A DNA stretch of 64,000 nt, from the NCBI RefSeq assembly GCF_001440395.1, contig NZ_LLXZ01000152.1, forward strand, positions 62,423 through 126,422. Reading direction: 5' to 3'. A program made the position numbers and the translations under genes. Source of the DNA: Bradyrhizobium jicamae (GTDB taxonomy: Bacteria; Pseudomonadota; Alphaproteobacteria; Rhizobiales; Xanthobacteraceae). Numbering within the stretch: the stretch's first letter is position 1; each line of letters opens with the position of its first letter. Below, piece after piece: positions 1 through 8,155 of this stretch. The notes below the pieces were generated by a model that worked only from the letters and a program-made list of their open reading frames with translations, had not been told where the DNA came from and searched no databases.

Positions 1-1274
1 CCGATCACGCGCGCTGCGGCGGCGCGAAAACGACTTCGGATTTCTGCCGGGGTCGCGGCGACGACGTCGGAAAGGCTATGCTTGATCGTCTTGCCATCTC
101 GCAGGTGGACGTTGACATCAGCGCCTTGTTTGGCGGGGAAGGCGGTCGTGAGGGCGGCATCGCTCTCAAGATCGGTTGCGGCGATGAGGCGGAGGATTTC
201 CGGATCATCGAGGGACGCATAATTGTCCTCGTCGATCTCGCCCCGGGCAAGCGTCGCCGCCACGCTGAATGGAATGCTCATCTTGGCCTGTAACGCATTC
301 CGGTAAGGCCCCTTGGCATCGCAGCCGGGATAGCGAACTGCGGCCTCGGGCGCGCGAATGATGATGCGCTCGATTGATTCGGTTTCGCCAAGCTCGTGCG
401 AGACGCGGAGCGCGGCTTGCGATGCGGTCTGCGCGAAGTTGCAGGCTGGCGCGGGCTTGCTGTAGACGGCCATGATTTCCGCCTCGCCGCCGGGGAATAG
501 TTGGATTTCATCAGGTGCGCGTTGTCGCCGGTAGGCGGCGAACAGGCCGGCTTCGCCTTCCAGGATGGTTTCGGATGCAAGCGCGCCGGCCGCGGCGAGG
601 GCGATCGCCCTCAGCGCATTGGCTGCCGCGAAGCCGGGGTGAAAATACATTTCCGAGCCGCCGCCATGCGGCCACTCGTTGAGGCCGCTGGATGTGTTGG
701 CGGCAATCGCGACGGCACTGGTTGCGACTTGCTCGGAAAGGCCGAGTGCAAAACTGCCGGCCAGGGCGGCACCAAGCGGCGCCACCAGGCCGGTCGGTCG
801 ATACAGCCGGGCGAGGTCGGAGTTGAACAGCGCGCGGCCGATCCGTGCGCCGGCTTCATAGCCGATGATGGCGGCGGCAAGCAGGGTGGTGCCGCGCAAA
901 GGAGCCTGTTCCGAGAGGGCGAGCAGGGTCGGCCAGATCACGACGCCATGGTGCGAGATGCTGGCCGCGTGCATGTCTTCGCGCACGAGGCCATGTCCCA
1001 TCACGGCATTGGCAAAGGCCGCGTCTGCCGGAGATGCGCGCCGAGAGGTTCCGATGATGGTCGCGCCATTGCTGACGGGATGGGCTGCTGCAATGGCCTG
1101 ACGGCTCCAGGGGTGATCGCCGGCCTCGAATGCGCAGGAGAGGAAATCGATCAGGCAGAGCCTGGCCTTCGCGACCACGTCCGGACCGAAATCCGCAAGC
1201 TCGACGGCAAGCGCCGACCGCGCCATTCGCCGCGCCAGCGGTTCGTTGCCGGATCCGGATGCGCCGATCGCCAT
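1..1274 (-). CDS. MmgE/PrpD family protein (partial, C-terminus beyond window)
   Basis: The reading frame is open from an ATG at 1274 to the left window edge, giving about 424 residues with no stop. Family members are usually 450-480 residues, so only the tail is missing. Family features visible on the reverse strand include an N-terminal helical region (FGPDVVAKARLCLIDFLSCA) and a segment NAVMGHGLVREDMHA that resembles the GH..DD.H active-site region of 2-methylcitrate dehydratase and cis-aconitate decarboxylase. An AGGGAG lies 11 bases before the ATG; GTG codons at 1286 and 1283 are possible alternatives. The gene starts 32 bases after the stop of the dehydrogenase at 1306-2199, so the two are probably co-transcribed. 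The substrate cannot be read from sequence. A second family member lies across the divergent promoter at 2409. Confidence 0.85.
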   Translation of the reverse strand, partial: MAIGASGSGNEPLARRMARSALAVELADFGPDVVAKARLCLIDFLSCAFEAGDHPWSRQAIAAAHPVSNGATIIGTSRRASPADAAFANAVMGHGLVREDMHAASISHHGVVIWPTLLALSEQAPLRGTTLLAAAIIGYEAGARIGRALFNSDLARLYRPTGLVAPLGAALAGSFALGLSEQVATSAVAIAANTSSGLNEWPHGGGSEMYFHPGFAAANALRAIALAAAGALASETILEGEAGLFAAYRRQRAPDEIQLFPGGEAEIMAVYSKPAPACNFAQTASQAALRVSHELGETESIERIIIRAPEAAVRYPGCDAKGPYRNALQAKMSIPFSVAATLARGEIDEDNYASLDDPEILRLIAATDLESDAALTTAFPAKQGADVNVHLRDGKTIKHSLSDVVAATPAEIRSRFRAAAARVI

Positions 1275-1305
1275 CGCGCTCACCACTCCCTGAGTTGTCT
1301 GCCGG

Positions 1306-2199
1306 TCAGCCGCGCATCTGCACGCCGGCCCACTCCTCGACGACCTTCGCGATCGACGTGAAATCGGATGCGGCGCCATACTTGGCGTTGGTGATCGCAA
1401 GCATCTGTCGCACCACCGCGCCGCAAACCATCGGCACGCCCATGGCTTCGGCCTCGTCAATGCAGAGCCGCACGTCCTTGTAGGAAAGCCCGGTCGCAAA
1501 CCCGAAATCGAAGGTGCCGGGCAGCACGGCGCGCGGGAATTTATCTTCGGACGCGCTGTTGCGGCCGCTGCTGGCATTGATGATGTCGATCAGGACCTTG
1601 GCGTTGACGCCGCCCTTGACGCCCATCGCAACCGCTTCCGAGGTGATGACCAGCGCCGCCGCCGCCATCAAATTGTTGGCTAGCTTGGCGGTCTGGGCCA
1701 CGCCGGGCTTGTCGCCGGTGTAGAACAGCTTGCCGAAATTCTTCAGGATCGGCTGCACGGTGTCATAGGTCGCCTGCGGGCACGACACCATCACGGCGAG
1801 CGTGCCGTTGACGGCGCCCTTGATGCCGCCGCTCACGGGAGCATCCACCAGCGTCATGCCCTTGGCCTTCAGGCCTTCGGCCACCAGCTTGGCCGCACCG
1901 GGGCCAGTGGTCGACAAATCCACCACGATGCGCACGCGGTTGCCGCTGCTGATCCCGTCGGAGCCGAGTGCAACCGCCTTGACGATGTCAGGTGTCGGCA
2001 GGCTGGCGAGTACAATCTCTGCACGGGAAGCGACGTCGGCGGGCGATCTGGCTTGTTGCGCACCGCGCTTCAGCAGCGGCTGCATGGCCTCGTCCTGGGT
2101 ATCGTAGATGACCAGCGAGTAGCCGGCGTCCAGCAGCCGCCCTGCCATAGGTCCGCCCATGCGGCCCGTGCCGATTACGCCGAGCGTCTCTCCCGCCAT
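1306..2199 (-). CDS. NAD(P)-dependent oxidoreductase, 3-hydroxyisobutyrate dehydrogenase family
   Basis: This is a 297-residue beta-hydroxyacid dehydrogenase. It has an N-terminal Rossmann motif (GTGRMGG, residues 10-16), the substrate-binding motif DAPVSGG (119-125), and the catalytic lysine in the KLANNL segment (Lys172). Family members oxidise or reduce 3-hydroxyacids such as 3-hydroxyisobutyrate or tartronate semialdehyde. The frame extends upstream to 2307, but the extra 36 residues are low-complexity Thr/Asn/Ser. The ATG at 2199 is preceded by AGGGAGC at good spacing and begins directly at the dinucleotide-binding fold, so it was chosen. It heads a leftward operon with the MmgE/PrpD gene. 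That pairing suggests catabolism of a branched or hydroxylated organic acid; the actual substrate is unknown. Confidence 0.88.
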   Translation of the reverse strand: MAGETLGVIGTGRMGGPMAGRLLDAGYSLVIYDTQDEAMQPLLKRGAQQARSPADVASRAEIVLASLPTPDIVKAVALGSDGISSGNRVRIVVDLSTTGPGAAKLVAEGLKAKGMTLVDAPVSGGIKGAVNGTLAVMVSCPQATYDTVQPILKNFGKLFYTGDKPGVAQTAKLANNLMAAAALVITSEAVAMGVKGGVNAKVLIDIINASSGRNSASEDKFPRAVLPGTFDFGFATGLSYKDVRLCIDEAEAMGVPMVCGAVVRQMLAITNAKYGAASDFTSIAKVVEEWAGVQMRG

Positions 2200-2311
2200 C
2201 GCTTGCTCCCTGTCGCGCGTCTCGAAGGCGAGCGCGCTGTTGTTGTTCGACTTGTCGTCGCTATTCGTTGTCGTCGTCGCGGCACCGGTTCCGGCACTGT
2301 CCGTCACATTT

Positions 2312-2344
2312 GTTCAGATTGTCAGTCAATCTGTCAAGCTGAAC
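2312..2344. promoter_or_regulatory. Nested palindrome in the divergent promoter region (candidate operator)
   Basis: An inner inverted repeat AGATTG-TCAGT-CAATCT (2316-2332) lies inside an outer pair GTTCAG (2312-2317) and CTGAAC (2339-2344). The element sits between two divergent catabolic operons, 65 bases before the rightward start at 2409 and 113 bases before the leftward start at 2199. Such symmetry is typical of a binding site for a dimeric regulator, for example of the GntR or TetR type. No regulator gene lies next to it, so the binding protein is unknown. Confidence 0.5.
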
Positions 2345-2408
2345 ATTTTGAGGTCGACAGTTGGCCGCAGGTCGGCTTAAGCTTCGGAAAAGCGAGGAAT
2401 GCGTCCCA

Positions 2409-3773
2409 GTGCCGCAAAGCGAAGTTTCAAGCGTCAGCCGGACGCTGGCTGATTTGGTTGCCGCCACGTCATGGGCGGATGTCGCGGCGCAGCAGCACGA
2501 GGCCAAGCGGTCGATACTGAATTTTTTCGCCACCGCCCTCGGCTCGGCCTGCGATCCCGCGGTCACCATCGCCTTGCGGACCTTGTCGCCGTTCAGCGGC
2601 GCCTCGACCTCGACAATCATCGGTCGCGCCGAACAACTCGATGCGATGGGCGCGGCGTTCGTCAATGCCATCTCGGCGAACCTTCTCGATTTCGACGACA
2701 CTCACCCCGAGACGATCATTCATCCGGCGGCGCCGGTCGCGGCTCCCGTGCTGGCGCTTGCGGAAGCCCGCCGACTGCCAGGGCGCGACGTTCTGACGGC
2801 CTTCATCCTCGGGGTGGAGGTCGAATGCCGCATCGGCAATGCCGTCTCTCCGCACCATTATGCACGCGGCTGGCACATCACATCGACCTGCGGGATATTC
2901 GGTGCTGCGGTGGCCTGCGCAAAACTGCTCGGGCTATCTGCGGACAAAATCGCCAATGCGATCGGCATCGCCGCGAGCCAGTCGGCTGGCAATGTCGAGA
3001 ATCTGCCGACGGCCGCCAAGAATGTCAGCGTCGGCAACGCGGCGAGGAACGGGCTGTTCGCGGCATTGCTTGCGCAACAGGGCTATGAAGCCGCGCCACG
3101 AGCGATCGAGGGGCCTCTCGGCTGGGCGCGTGCCATGGGCGATGATCCCGATCTCGAACGCCTGCTCGGCGGCCTCGGTCAGACCTGGGAGATATCCAAA
3201 AATACCTACAAGCCTTACCCGGCAGGCATCGTGTTTCACGCCGTCATCGATGCCTGTCTCGGGTTGCGCGGCCGCATCGGACGGATTGACGAGATCGAAC
3301 TGGTTACGGTGCAGGGGTCTGCGCTGTTACTCGCGCGCGGAGACCGGCCGGTCCGGAACGAGCGCGATGCCCGGGTGAGCATTCATCATTGTGTCGCCTG
3401 CGCGCTCTTGATCGGCGCCGCCGGCGTGTCCGAGTTTGCGCGTGAAACGGTGTTGGCGCCGAACATTGCAAAGTTTCGCGAGAAAGTGCGGGCAGAACTC
3501 GACAGCTCCATGCCTGATGGTGCGGCGCGCGTCAGCATCCGGCTGGCATCGGGAGACACCGTTACCGAAACCGTGATGTCTCCGCGAGGCAGTCTTGCCG
3601 ATCCGCTCGGAGATCGCGACATTGAAGCCAAGCTGCGTGATGGCGTGCGGACCGGCGGCAGTAGCTGGGACGGCGAATGTATCATCGAGGCGATCTGGCA
3701 GCTCGACACGTGCGATGATATCGCAGGCCTGATGCTGCGCGCAGACCGCCGCAACCTCGAATCATCGATCTAA
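2409..3773 (+). CDS. MmgE/PrpD family protein
   Basis: This is a 454-residue, full-length member of the 2-methylcitrate dehydratase/aconitate decarboxylase/immune-responsive-gene-1 family. The active-site segment LLDFDDTHPETIIHPAAPV carries the family DDTH and HP motifs (about residues 92-110). GNVENLPTAAKNVSVGNAAR and YKPYPAGIVFHAVID are further conserved regions. The GTG at 2409 is preceded by GAGGAA with 9-base spacing; the same frame could also start at a TTG at 2361. It is the first gene of a rightward operon that continues with pcaC and an MBL-fold hydrolase, and it is divergent from a second MmgE/PrpD gene. The reaction is probably dehydration or decarboxylation of a tricarboxylic-type acid, but the substrate is unknown. 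Confidence 0.87.
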   Translation: MPQSEVSSVSRTLADLVAATSWADVAAQQHEAKRSILNFFATALGSACDPAVTIALRTLSPFSGASTSTIIGRAEQLDAMGAAFVNAISANLLDFDDTHPETIIHPAAPVAAPVLALAEARRLPGRDVLTAFILGVEVECRIGNAVSPHHYARGWHITSTCGIFGAAVACAKLLGLSADKIANAIGIAASQSAGNVENLPTAAKNVSVGNAARNGLFAALLAQQGYEAAPRAIEGPLGWARAMGDDPDLERLLGGLGQTWEISKNTYKPYPAGIVFHAVIDACLGLRGRIGRIDEIELVTVQGSALLLARGDRPVRNERDARVSIHHCVACALLIGAAGVSEFARETVLAPNIAKFREKVRAELDSSMPDGAARVSIRLASGDTVTETVMSPRGSLADPLGDRDIEAKLRDGVRTGGSSWDGECIIEAIWQLDTCDDIAGLMLRADRRNLESSI

Positions 3774-3809
3774 CCGAAATTGCTCTCTCCAGAACCGAAA
3801 GGACGATCC

Positions 3810-4193
3810 ATGACCAAAACCGAACTGTTCGAAAAAGGCCTCAAGGTCCGCAAGGAAGTTCTCGGCGAGGACTACGTCAACAAATCGATCGCGGGGGCCG
3901 ATGAATTCACCCGCACGATGGCCGAATGGTCGACCGAATTCTGTTGGGGGGCGCTGTGGACGCGGCCGGGAATGGACCGGAGAACCCGCAGCATCGTCAA
4001 TCTGGCGATGCTCGGCGCGCTGAACCGTCCGCACGAACTGAAGCTGCACGTCAAGGGCGCGCTGAAGAACGGCCTCACCAAGGACGAGATCAAGGAAATC
4101 CTGCTGCAGGTGGCGGTCTATTGCGGCGTGCCAGCCGGCATCGATGCCTTCCGCAACGCGCGCGAGGCGTTCAACGAAGTCGAGACAAAGTAG
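3810..4193 (+). CDS. pcaC: 4-carboxymuconolactone decarboxylase-like protein
   Basis: This 127-residue cytoplasmic protein matches the length of classical PcaC, which converts 4-carboxymuconolactone to 3-oxoadipate enol-lactone in the protocatechuate branch of the beta-ketoadipate pathway. The block DRRTRSIVNLAMLGALNRPH, then LKLHVKGAL and LLQVAVYCGVPAGIDAFRNA, is characteristic of PcaC rather than of the AhpD peroxidase subgroup, which has a CxxC motif that is absent here. The ATG at 3810 follows AAAGGA with 7-base spacing. It lies 36 bases after the MmgE/PrpD gene and 27 bases before the MBL hydrolase. No other pca genes are present, so it may act on a related lactone instead of protocatechuate products. 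Confidence 0.85.
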   Translation: MTKTELFEKGLKVRKEVLGEDYVNKSIAGADEFTRTMAEWSTEFCWGALWTRPGMDRRTRSIVNLAMLGALNRPHELKLHVKGALKNGLTKDEIKEILLQVAVYCGVPAGIDAFRNAREAFNEVETK

Positions 4194-4220
4194 TGAAGCG
4201 ACGAACGATCGGGGGATCGC

Positions 4221-5054
4221 ATGGCTGAGCAGGAATACGAACTCTTCGCCATTCGCTATGCGACCCGCGATGCGCTGCGCAGCGATCATTTCATCGGCGG
4301 CGATCCGCACGACGGGCCGATGCCGATGGACTACTTCATGTGGGTCGCGAGAGGAGGGGGACGTGTCTTCGTCATCGATACCGGCTTCAACGCGGAAGTA
4401 TCGAAGAAGCGCAATCGGACGTTCCTGCGTTGTCCGGTCGAGACCCTCGACGCGCTCGGCATCGATGTGAACGCGGTCGAGGACGTGGTCCTCACGCATC
4501 TGCACTACGACCATGCGGGGAATTTCGACCGGTTTCCGAGTGCACGCTTCCATCTCCAGGAGCGCGAGCTGGCTTATGCCACCGGCCGCTTCATGCGGTA
4601 TCCGCGGCTGTCGCACTCCTTCGAGGTCGAGGATATCTGCGGGATTGTGCGGCTCAACTATGCCCGCAGGGTACTGTTCTACAATGGTGATGCCGAGCTC
4701 GCTCCCGGCCTTACGATCCATGCGGCCGGCGGTCATTCGGCCGGGCTGCAGTTCGTTCGCGTCAGGACCCGCCGGGGCTTCGTCGTGCTCGCCTCCGATG
4801 TCAGCCATTTCTACGAGAACATGGCGAGTGAGCGGCCGTTCACGACCGCCCTTCATATCGGCGAAATGCTTGAGGGATTCGACCGGTTGCTCGCATTGGC
4901 GCCGGACGAGAGCCACATCATTCCCGGCCATGATCCGCTTGTCATGAAGCTTTATCCGGCGCCGGGTCCGGAATGGGAGGGCGTTGCCGTACGCCTCGAC
5001 GTGCCGCCATCGGGGACCGCGCCCGCTCGCGCTCATTATTTGTCGGGGCACTAG
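4221..5054 (+). CDS. N-acyl homoserine lactonase-like MBL-fold hydrolase
   Basis: This is a 277-residue metallo-beta-lactamase-fold enzyme with the dinuclear metal motif HLHYDHAG (His93, His95, Asp97, His98). Further metal-ligand regions are GGHSAGLQFV, the aspartate in VLASDVSHFYENM, and the terminal histidine in IIPGHDP. This arrangement is typical of the AttM/AhlD-type lactonase group, which opens acyl-homoserine lactones or other lactones. It is the last gene of the operon with MmgE/PrpD and PcaC, so hydrolysis of a pathway lactone is at least as likely as quorum quenching. No signal peptide is seen, so a cytoplasmic location is expected. Confidence 0.82.
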   Translation: MAEQEYELFAIRYATRDALRSDHFIGGDPHDGPMPMDYFMWVARGGGRVFVIDTGFNAEVSKKRNRTFLRCPVETLDALGIDVNAVEDVVLTHLHYDHAGNFDRFPSARFHLQERELAYATGRFMRYPRLSHSFEVEDICGIVRLNYARRVLFYNGDAELAPGLTIHAAGGHSAGLQFVRVRTRRGFVVLASDVSHFYENMASERPFTTALHIGEMLEGFDRLLALAPDESHIIPGHDPLVMKLYPAPGPEWEGVAVRLDVPPSGTAPARAHYLSGH

Positions 5055-5275
5055 CCGATCTCGATGTGACCTCGACGGAAGCCGTACATCGAGCGCGGTT
5101 CACTTGCCGTGCTTATTTCTCCGATGCGGCACTTAGAATTGTCGTGGTCGTCACGCGTGGGACCAAGGGAGCTCAGGCATGACACCGCGAGGCGGGTCTG
5201 GTTGAGGTCGAGGCGCCGACAACCGATGTGGTGGCTAACGCGGGGATATTGCTAGGAGGTACTTACGGCAAGGGC

Positions 5276-5962
5276 TCAGGAGAGTTGACGCGACTGTCGT
5301 TGCTCAGGTCTGGAGGAATCGTTCGTCTCCTGTTCAGCAAGGGCCTGTGCGGCGATAACGACTTCGAGACGATTGCGCGCGTTCAGTTTCTGCATCAGGA
5401 TTGTCATGTAGTTCTTGACGGTCTTCTCGCTTATCCTGAGAGATGCAGCGATCTCCTTGTTGGTATAACCGCGCAGCAACAGTCGTACGATCTGGTCTTC
5501 GCGGATGCTGAACCTGACGGCTTCAGCTGCTACCCGACGCACCGACGCGTTTCTCAGGGCTGCAATGACCTGGCTCGCAAAGCTTTGCGTAATGTACGTT
5601 TCGCCATGTCGCACCGCTTCCACCGCTTGTATCAGTTCTTGCGCACTGCTCCCCTTCAGGACGTATCCATTCGCGCCGGCATCGAGGGCGCGGATCGCGG
5701 AATCGACTCCGGTCGCGGCAGTAAACGCGACGATCTTTGTGTTCGGCGAAATCTTGATTGAAGATGCAATTGCGGCGTAGACGTCGCCCGCCATGCTCAG
5801 ATCAACAATGATGACGTCCGGACGCAGGCGCGACGAAATATCAACAATGTCTCTTGCTGATGAACCCGTCGATAGTACTTCCAGTCCCTGAGTGCGAGAC
5901 AGCAGCGTGACGATACCTTCAATCATCAAAGGATGGTCATCGACTAAACCAACGGAAACCAT
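5276..5962 (-). CDS. Response regulator, LuxR/NarL family
   Basis: This is a 228-residue two-domain regulator. The receiver has the acidic pair in VDDHPLM (residues 7-13), the phospho-acceptor Asp54 in IIVDLSM and the conserved lysine in YVLKGSS. The C-terminal LuxR-type helix-turn-helix contains IVRLLLRGYTNKEIAASLRI followed by SEKTVKNYM. The start at 5962 begins directly at the receiver; the frame could extend to 6004. It lies downstream of the histidine kinase at 6186-7592 on the same strand, its likely partner. A direct repeat lies between them (6069-6086). Target genes are unknown, but the RTX peroxidase operon starts divergently just beyond the kinase. Confidence 0.9.
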   Translation of the reverse strand: MVSVGLVDDHPLMIEGIVTLLSRTQGLEVLSTGSSARDIVDISSRLRPDVIIVDLSMAGDVYAAIASSIKISPNTKIVAFTAATGVDSAIRALDAGANGYVLKGSSAQELIQAVEAVRHGETYITQSFASQVIAALRNASVRRVAAEAVRFSIREDQIVRLLLRGYTNKEIAASLRISEKTVKNYMTILMQKLNARNRLEVVIAAQALAEQETNDSSRPEQRQSRQLS

Positions 5963-6068
5963 ATGAGGCCCCCAACGCAATAAAAACGCTACAAATCCCA
6001 CCATTAAAAATCAGCGGGAAGAAAATATAGCTCCATCAATTGACCATTGTAAATGTTGAATTACTAAA

Positions 6069-6086
6069 CCCGTAGAATCCCGTAGA
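6069..6086. promoter_or_regulatory. Direct repeat CCCGTAGA x2, AT-rich leader of the response regulator gene
   Basis: Two copies of CCCGTAGA (6069-6076 and 6079-6086) start exactly 10 bases apart, about one helical turn. They lie in an AT-rich stretch (roughly 6000-6105) between the kinase stop and the response regulator start. The position fits a regulator-binding site controlling a separate promoter for the response regulator, possibly by autoregulation. Binding is not shown by sequence. Confidence 0.35.
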
Positions 6087-6185
6087 TTTTAACCTTTACG
6101 CCCAAGCTCGTCGGAAGCCGCGCGAGCCAACTCGCTTCAAGGAAAAATGTGCAACTTGAGATCGACACTACCCTCGATCGATGAT

Positions 6186-7592
6186 CTATTTCCGTGCGTG
6201 GGCGATCGGGATCGTGGCTCGGATTTGCGTTCCGATGCCGCGCTGCAAAACAAATTCGAAGGTGCCTTTGAGCGCTTCCACGCGATTTCGTAGACCCGCG
6301 ATGCCGAGGCCTCTCCTGCTGCGCCTGTGTTCGTGATCCTTGTCGACGGCCCCCGGGCCGCTATCACTTACTGTGATCAAGATCGATTGAGGATCTGCAA
6401 CAACCTCCACGCGCTGTCCTTTTGCCTTTGCATGGTGGAATGCATTGTTCAGCCCTTCCTGCACGATCCGGTACAGGCAAATTGTTATCAGCGGTGAAAG
6501 GTCTGCGGGCAGGTCACCAATTTGACAGCAAACCGTTGTTCCCGTCGCTTCCTCATGATTCTTAACGGCCAGCAGCAAGAGTTGATTGGGCGACAATCCA
6601 TCAAGCTCAGGCAGTACAAGGCCGGTGGAGATATTGCGGAGTTCGGCCAATATCCGTTTTGTCAGAGGTTCAATGGTTGGATCATGAGCATGAGTGAATC
6701 CAGATGGATCCGACTTCTTGGCCGTCGGGTCCGTCAGCTTGAGCATCAAGAGGCTGACAAGTTGGATCGGGCCGTCGTGCAGATCCTGTCCAATCCTGGC
6801 AAGAAGGTTTTCGTTGGAACTCGCCGCCTCCAGTCGGGCATTGTCCGCCACGCGGCGTAGCCTGTCATTCTGCGCAGCGAGGTTCGTAGCCTCGACCACG
6901 TTCTGCATGAGGCTTGACTGATACTCGTTGACCAGTTTTGAAGCACGACGGACCATAAAGAATAGTATCAGCATCATCGGTGCAGTTGCCGCGCCAACGA
7001 TCCCGACGGACGTAAACCTGATCGAAGCCAGGTCGGCAGCAAGTCTCCGGCCATCACTGTAGATTTCGCCTACGGCAATGACTTCCCGGGTTCCCGAACG
7101 AAACAGAGGGGCGTAGATTTCGACGAGCGGAACCTGCAGATGTTTGTGATTGGCATTTTCGGCCTCGTGCAGATAATCGAACTCGGCCGTCGCCTTGCCT
7201 GCTACCGCTGCATCGATATGACGCGAGGGGAAGCGATCGCCGATGCCTTTCTTGCTGGTCGAGTACACGAGCGTGGCGTCGGGCAACCAGAGCTTGACTA
7301 ACACCAGCCGTTCGCCAAGCATTCCGGCAAGCAGATCGTCCAGCCTTTTCGCATTCTCTGGCGGCAGGCGCCGGGAAGTGACCAGGTCTTGCGCCGCCGG
7401 GCTGAGAAAGAGCTCAGTGAAAAGAGCGCCTTCTTCGGCGGCTGTTTGCATCATGCTGGTTTCGATGCGTTGCGAGATTGCAAACGCAAGCAATCCCATT
7501 GAAACAGCTATCGTTGCGGCAGCAGCCAGAACAAATTGATGAACAAGGCCGAAGGTTGTCCTCGAGCCGATCGTGCCGGGCGGCCAAACCAT
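6186..7592 (-). CDS. Membrane sensor histidine kinase (HisKA_3 / NarX-type)
   Basis: This is a 468-residue inner-membrane sensor. Membrane segments at about residues 16-38 and 188-210 enclose a periplasmic sensor domain. The phospho-acceptor His272 lies in RIGQDLHDGPIQLVS, the H-box of the HisKA_3 kinases that pair with NarL-type regulators. The HATPase domain follows, with an N-box (IVQEGLNNAFHHAKA), a G-box (DSGPGA) and RRGLGIAGLRNRVEALKG. The neighbour downstream is a NarL-type response regulator on the same strand, so they form a cognate pair. The signal cannot be inferred. The gene is divergent from the giant RTX peroxidase gene, with a repeat-containing gap between them. Confidence 0.9.
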   Translation of the reverse strand: MVWPPGTIGSRTTFGLVHQFVLAAAATIAVSMGLLAFAISQRIETSMMQTAAEEGALFTELFLSPAAQDLVTSRRLPPENAKRLDDLLAGMLGERLVLVKLWLPDATLVYSTSKKGIGDRFPSRHIDAAVAGKATAEFDYLHEAENANHKHLQVPLVEIYAPLFRSGTREVIAVGEIYSDGRRLAADLASIRFTSVGIVGAATAPMMLILFFMVRRASKLVNEYQSSLMQNVVEATNLAAQNDRLRRVADNARLEAASSNENLLARIGQDLHDGPIQLVSLLMLKLTDPTAKKSDPSGFTHAHDPTIEPLTKRILAELRNISTGLVLPELDGLSPNQLLLLAVKNHEEATGTTVCCQIGDLPADLSPLITICLYRIVQEGLNNAFHHAKAKGQRVEVVADPQSILITVSDSGPGAVDKDHEHRRSRRGLGIAGLRNRVEALKGTFEFVLQRGIGTQIRATIPIAHARK

Positions 7593-8155
7593 TGTTACGT
7601 GTCCTTGCGCAACGCGAGGAGCAGCGTTTGAAAATCCCCGAGCGATCTAAGAAGTTCGTCGAATAGATCGTCTTCAGTGTTCCAACGTATAGCACATCAG
7701 ACGACGTGAACAGCGTCCGTGTCACTTTGGGCCCCGTTAACGCTAACGGCACGCGCCCTCAATGAACCAAGCGGCATCACCGCACGGATTGCTCGGGACC
7801 TTGGTCCTAACTACTGCCGGGACCTTCATCCTCGCCAGGCTTAGGACCTTGATACTCGCGTTTCTTGGGACCTTGTCCCCTTATCGGCGTCTTCCGAAAA
7901 TTCTCAGATGACATCGTAGAGCGGGCCTGGATGCCGAGTGCGTCAAGGCGTCGGTGTCGGTAGTCAAGAGGCGGCCGGGCTGGATGAGTTGTCCCAACTA
8001 CGAGACGATATCGAGTTTGACCCATCGTCAGGGCCGCCGCGGCCTTTCGGGCGCCGTTGTCGCCCAAGGCCCGCGCATCAGTTCCATTCAATTGATCAAT
8101 GTCGGTTTCAACCGCCTGGCCGCCGCTGCGGTCTGGTCCAACGGGTGAGGGTGTC
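7593..8155. other. 563-base divergent intergenic region upstream of the RTX peroxidase
   Basis: No convincing gene was found here. It holds the promoters of the leftward kinase and the rightward peroxidase operon, and a four-copy 24-bp tandem repeat (7795-7890). A short leftward frame at 7807-7914 (35 residues, beginning MSSENFRKTPIRG) runs through the repeats and would encode an octapeptide repeat around QGPK. It has no clear ribosome-binding site and is not called as a gene. Confidence 0.6.
7795..7890. repeat. Four 24-bp imperfect tandem repeats, each starting (G/A)GGACCTT
   Basis: The octamer GGGACCTT occurs at 7795, 7819 and 7867, and AGGACCTT occurs at 7843. That is an exact 24-base period four times, with looser similarity in the rest of each unit (TCCT or CTCGCC-like). 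The first unit also contains a perfect palindrome GGACC-TT-GGTCC (7796-7807). The block ends about 265 bases before the peroxidase start. It could be an iteron-like binding array or a minisatellite in a short leftward frame. Confidence 0.75.

Noticed and set aside
501..1361. 286-codon plus-strand frame over the left-edge MmgE/PrpD gene
   Set aside because: It is antisense to a clear MmgE/PrpD protein and has no recognisable protein character.
3762..5051. 429-codon minus-strand frame covering pcaC and the MBL hydrolase
   Set aside because: It is a shadow of two well-supported genes on the plus strand.
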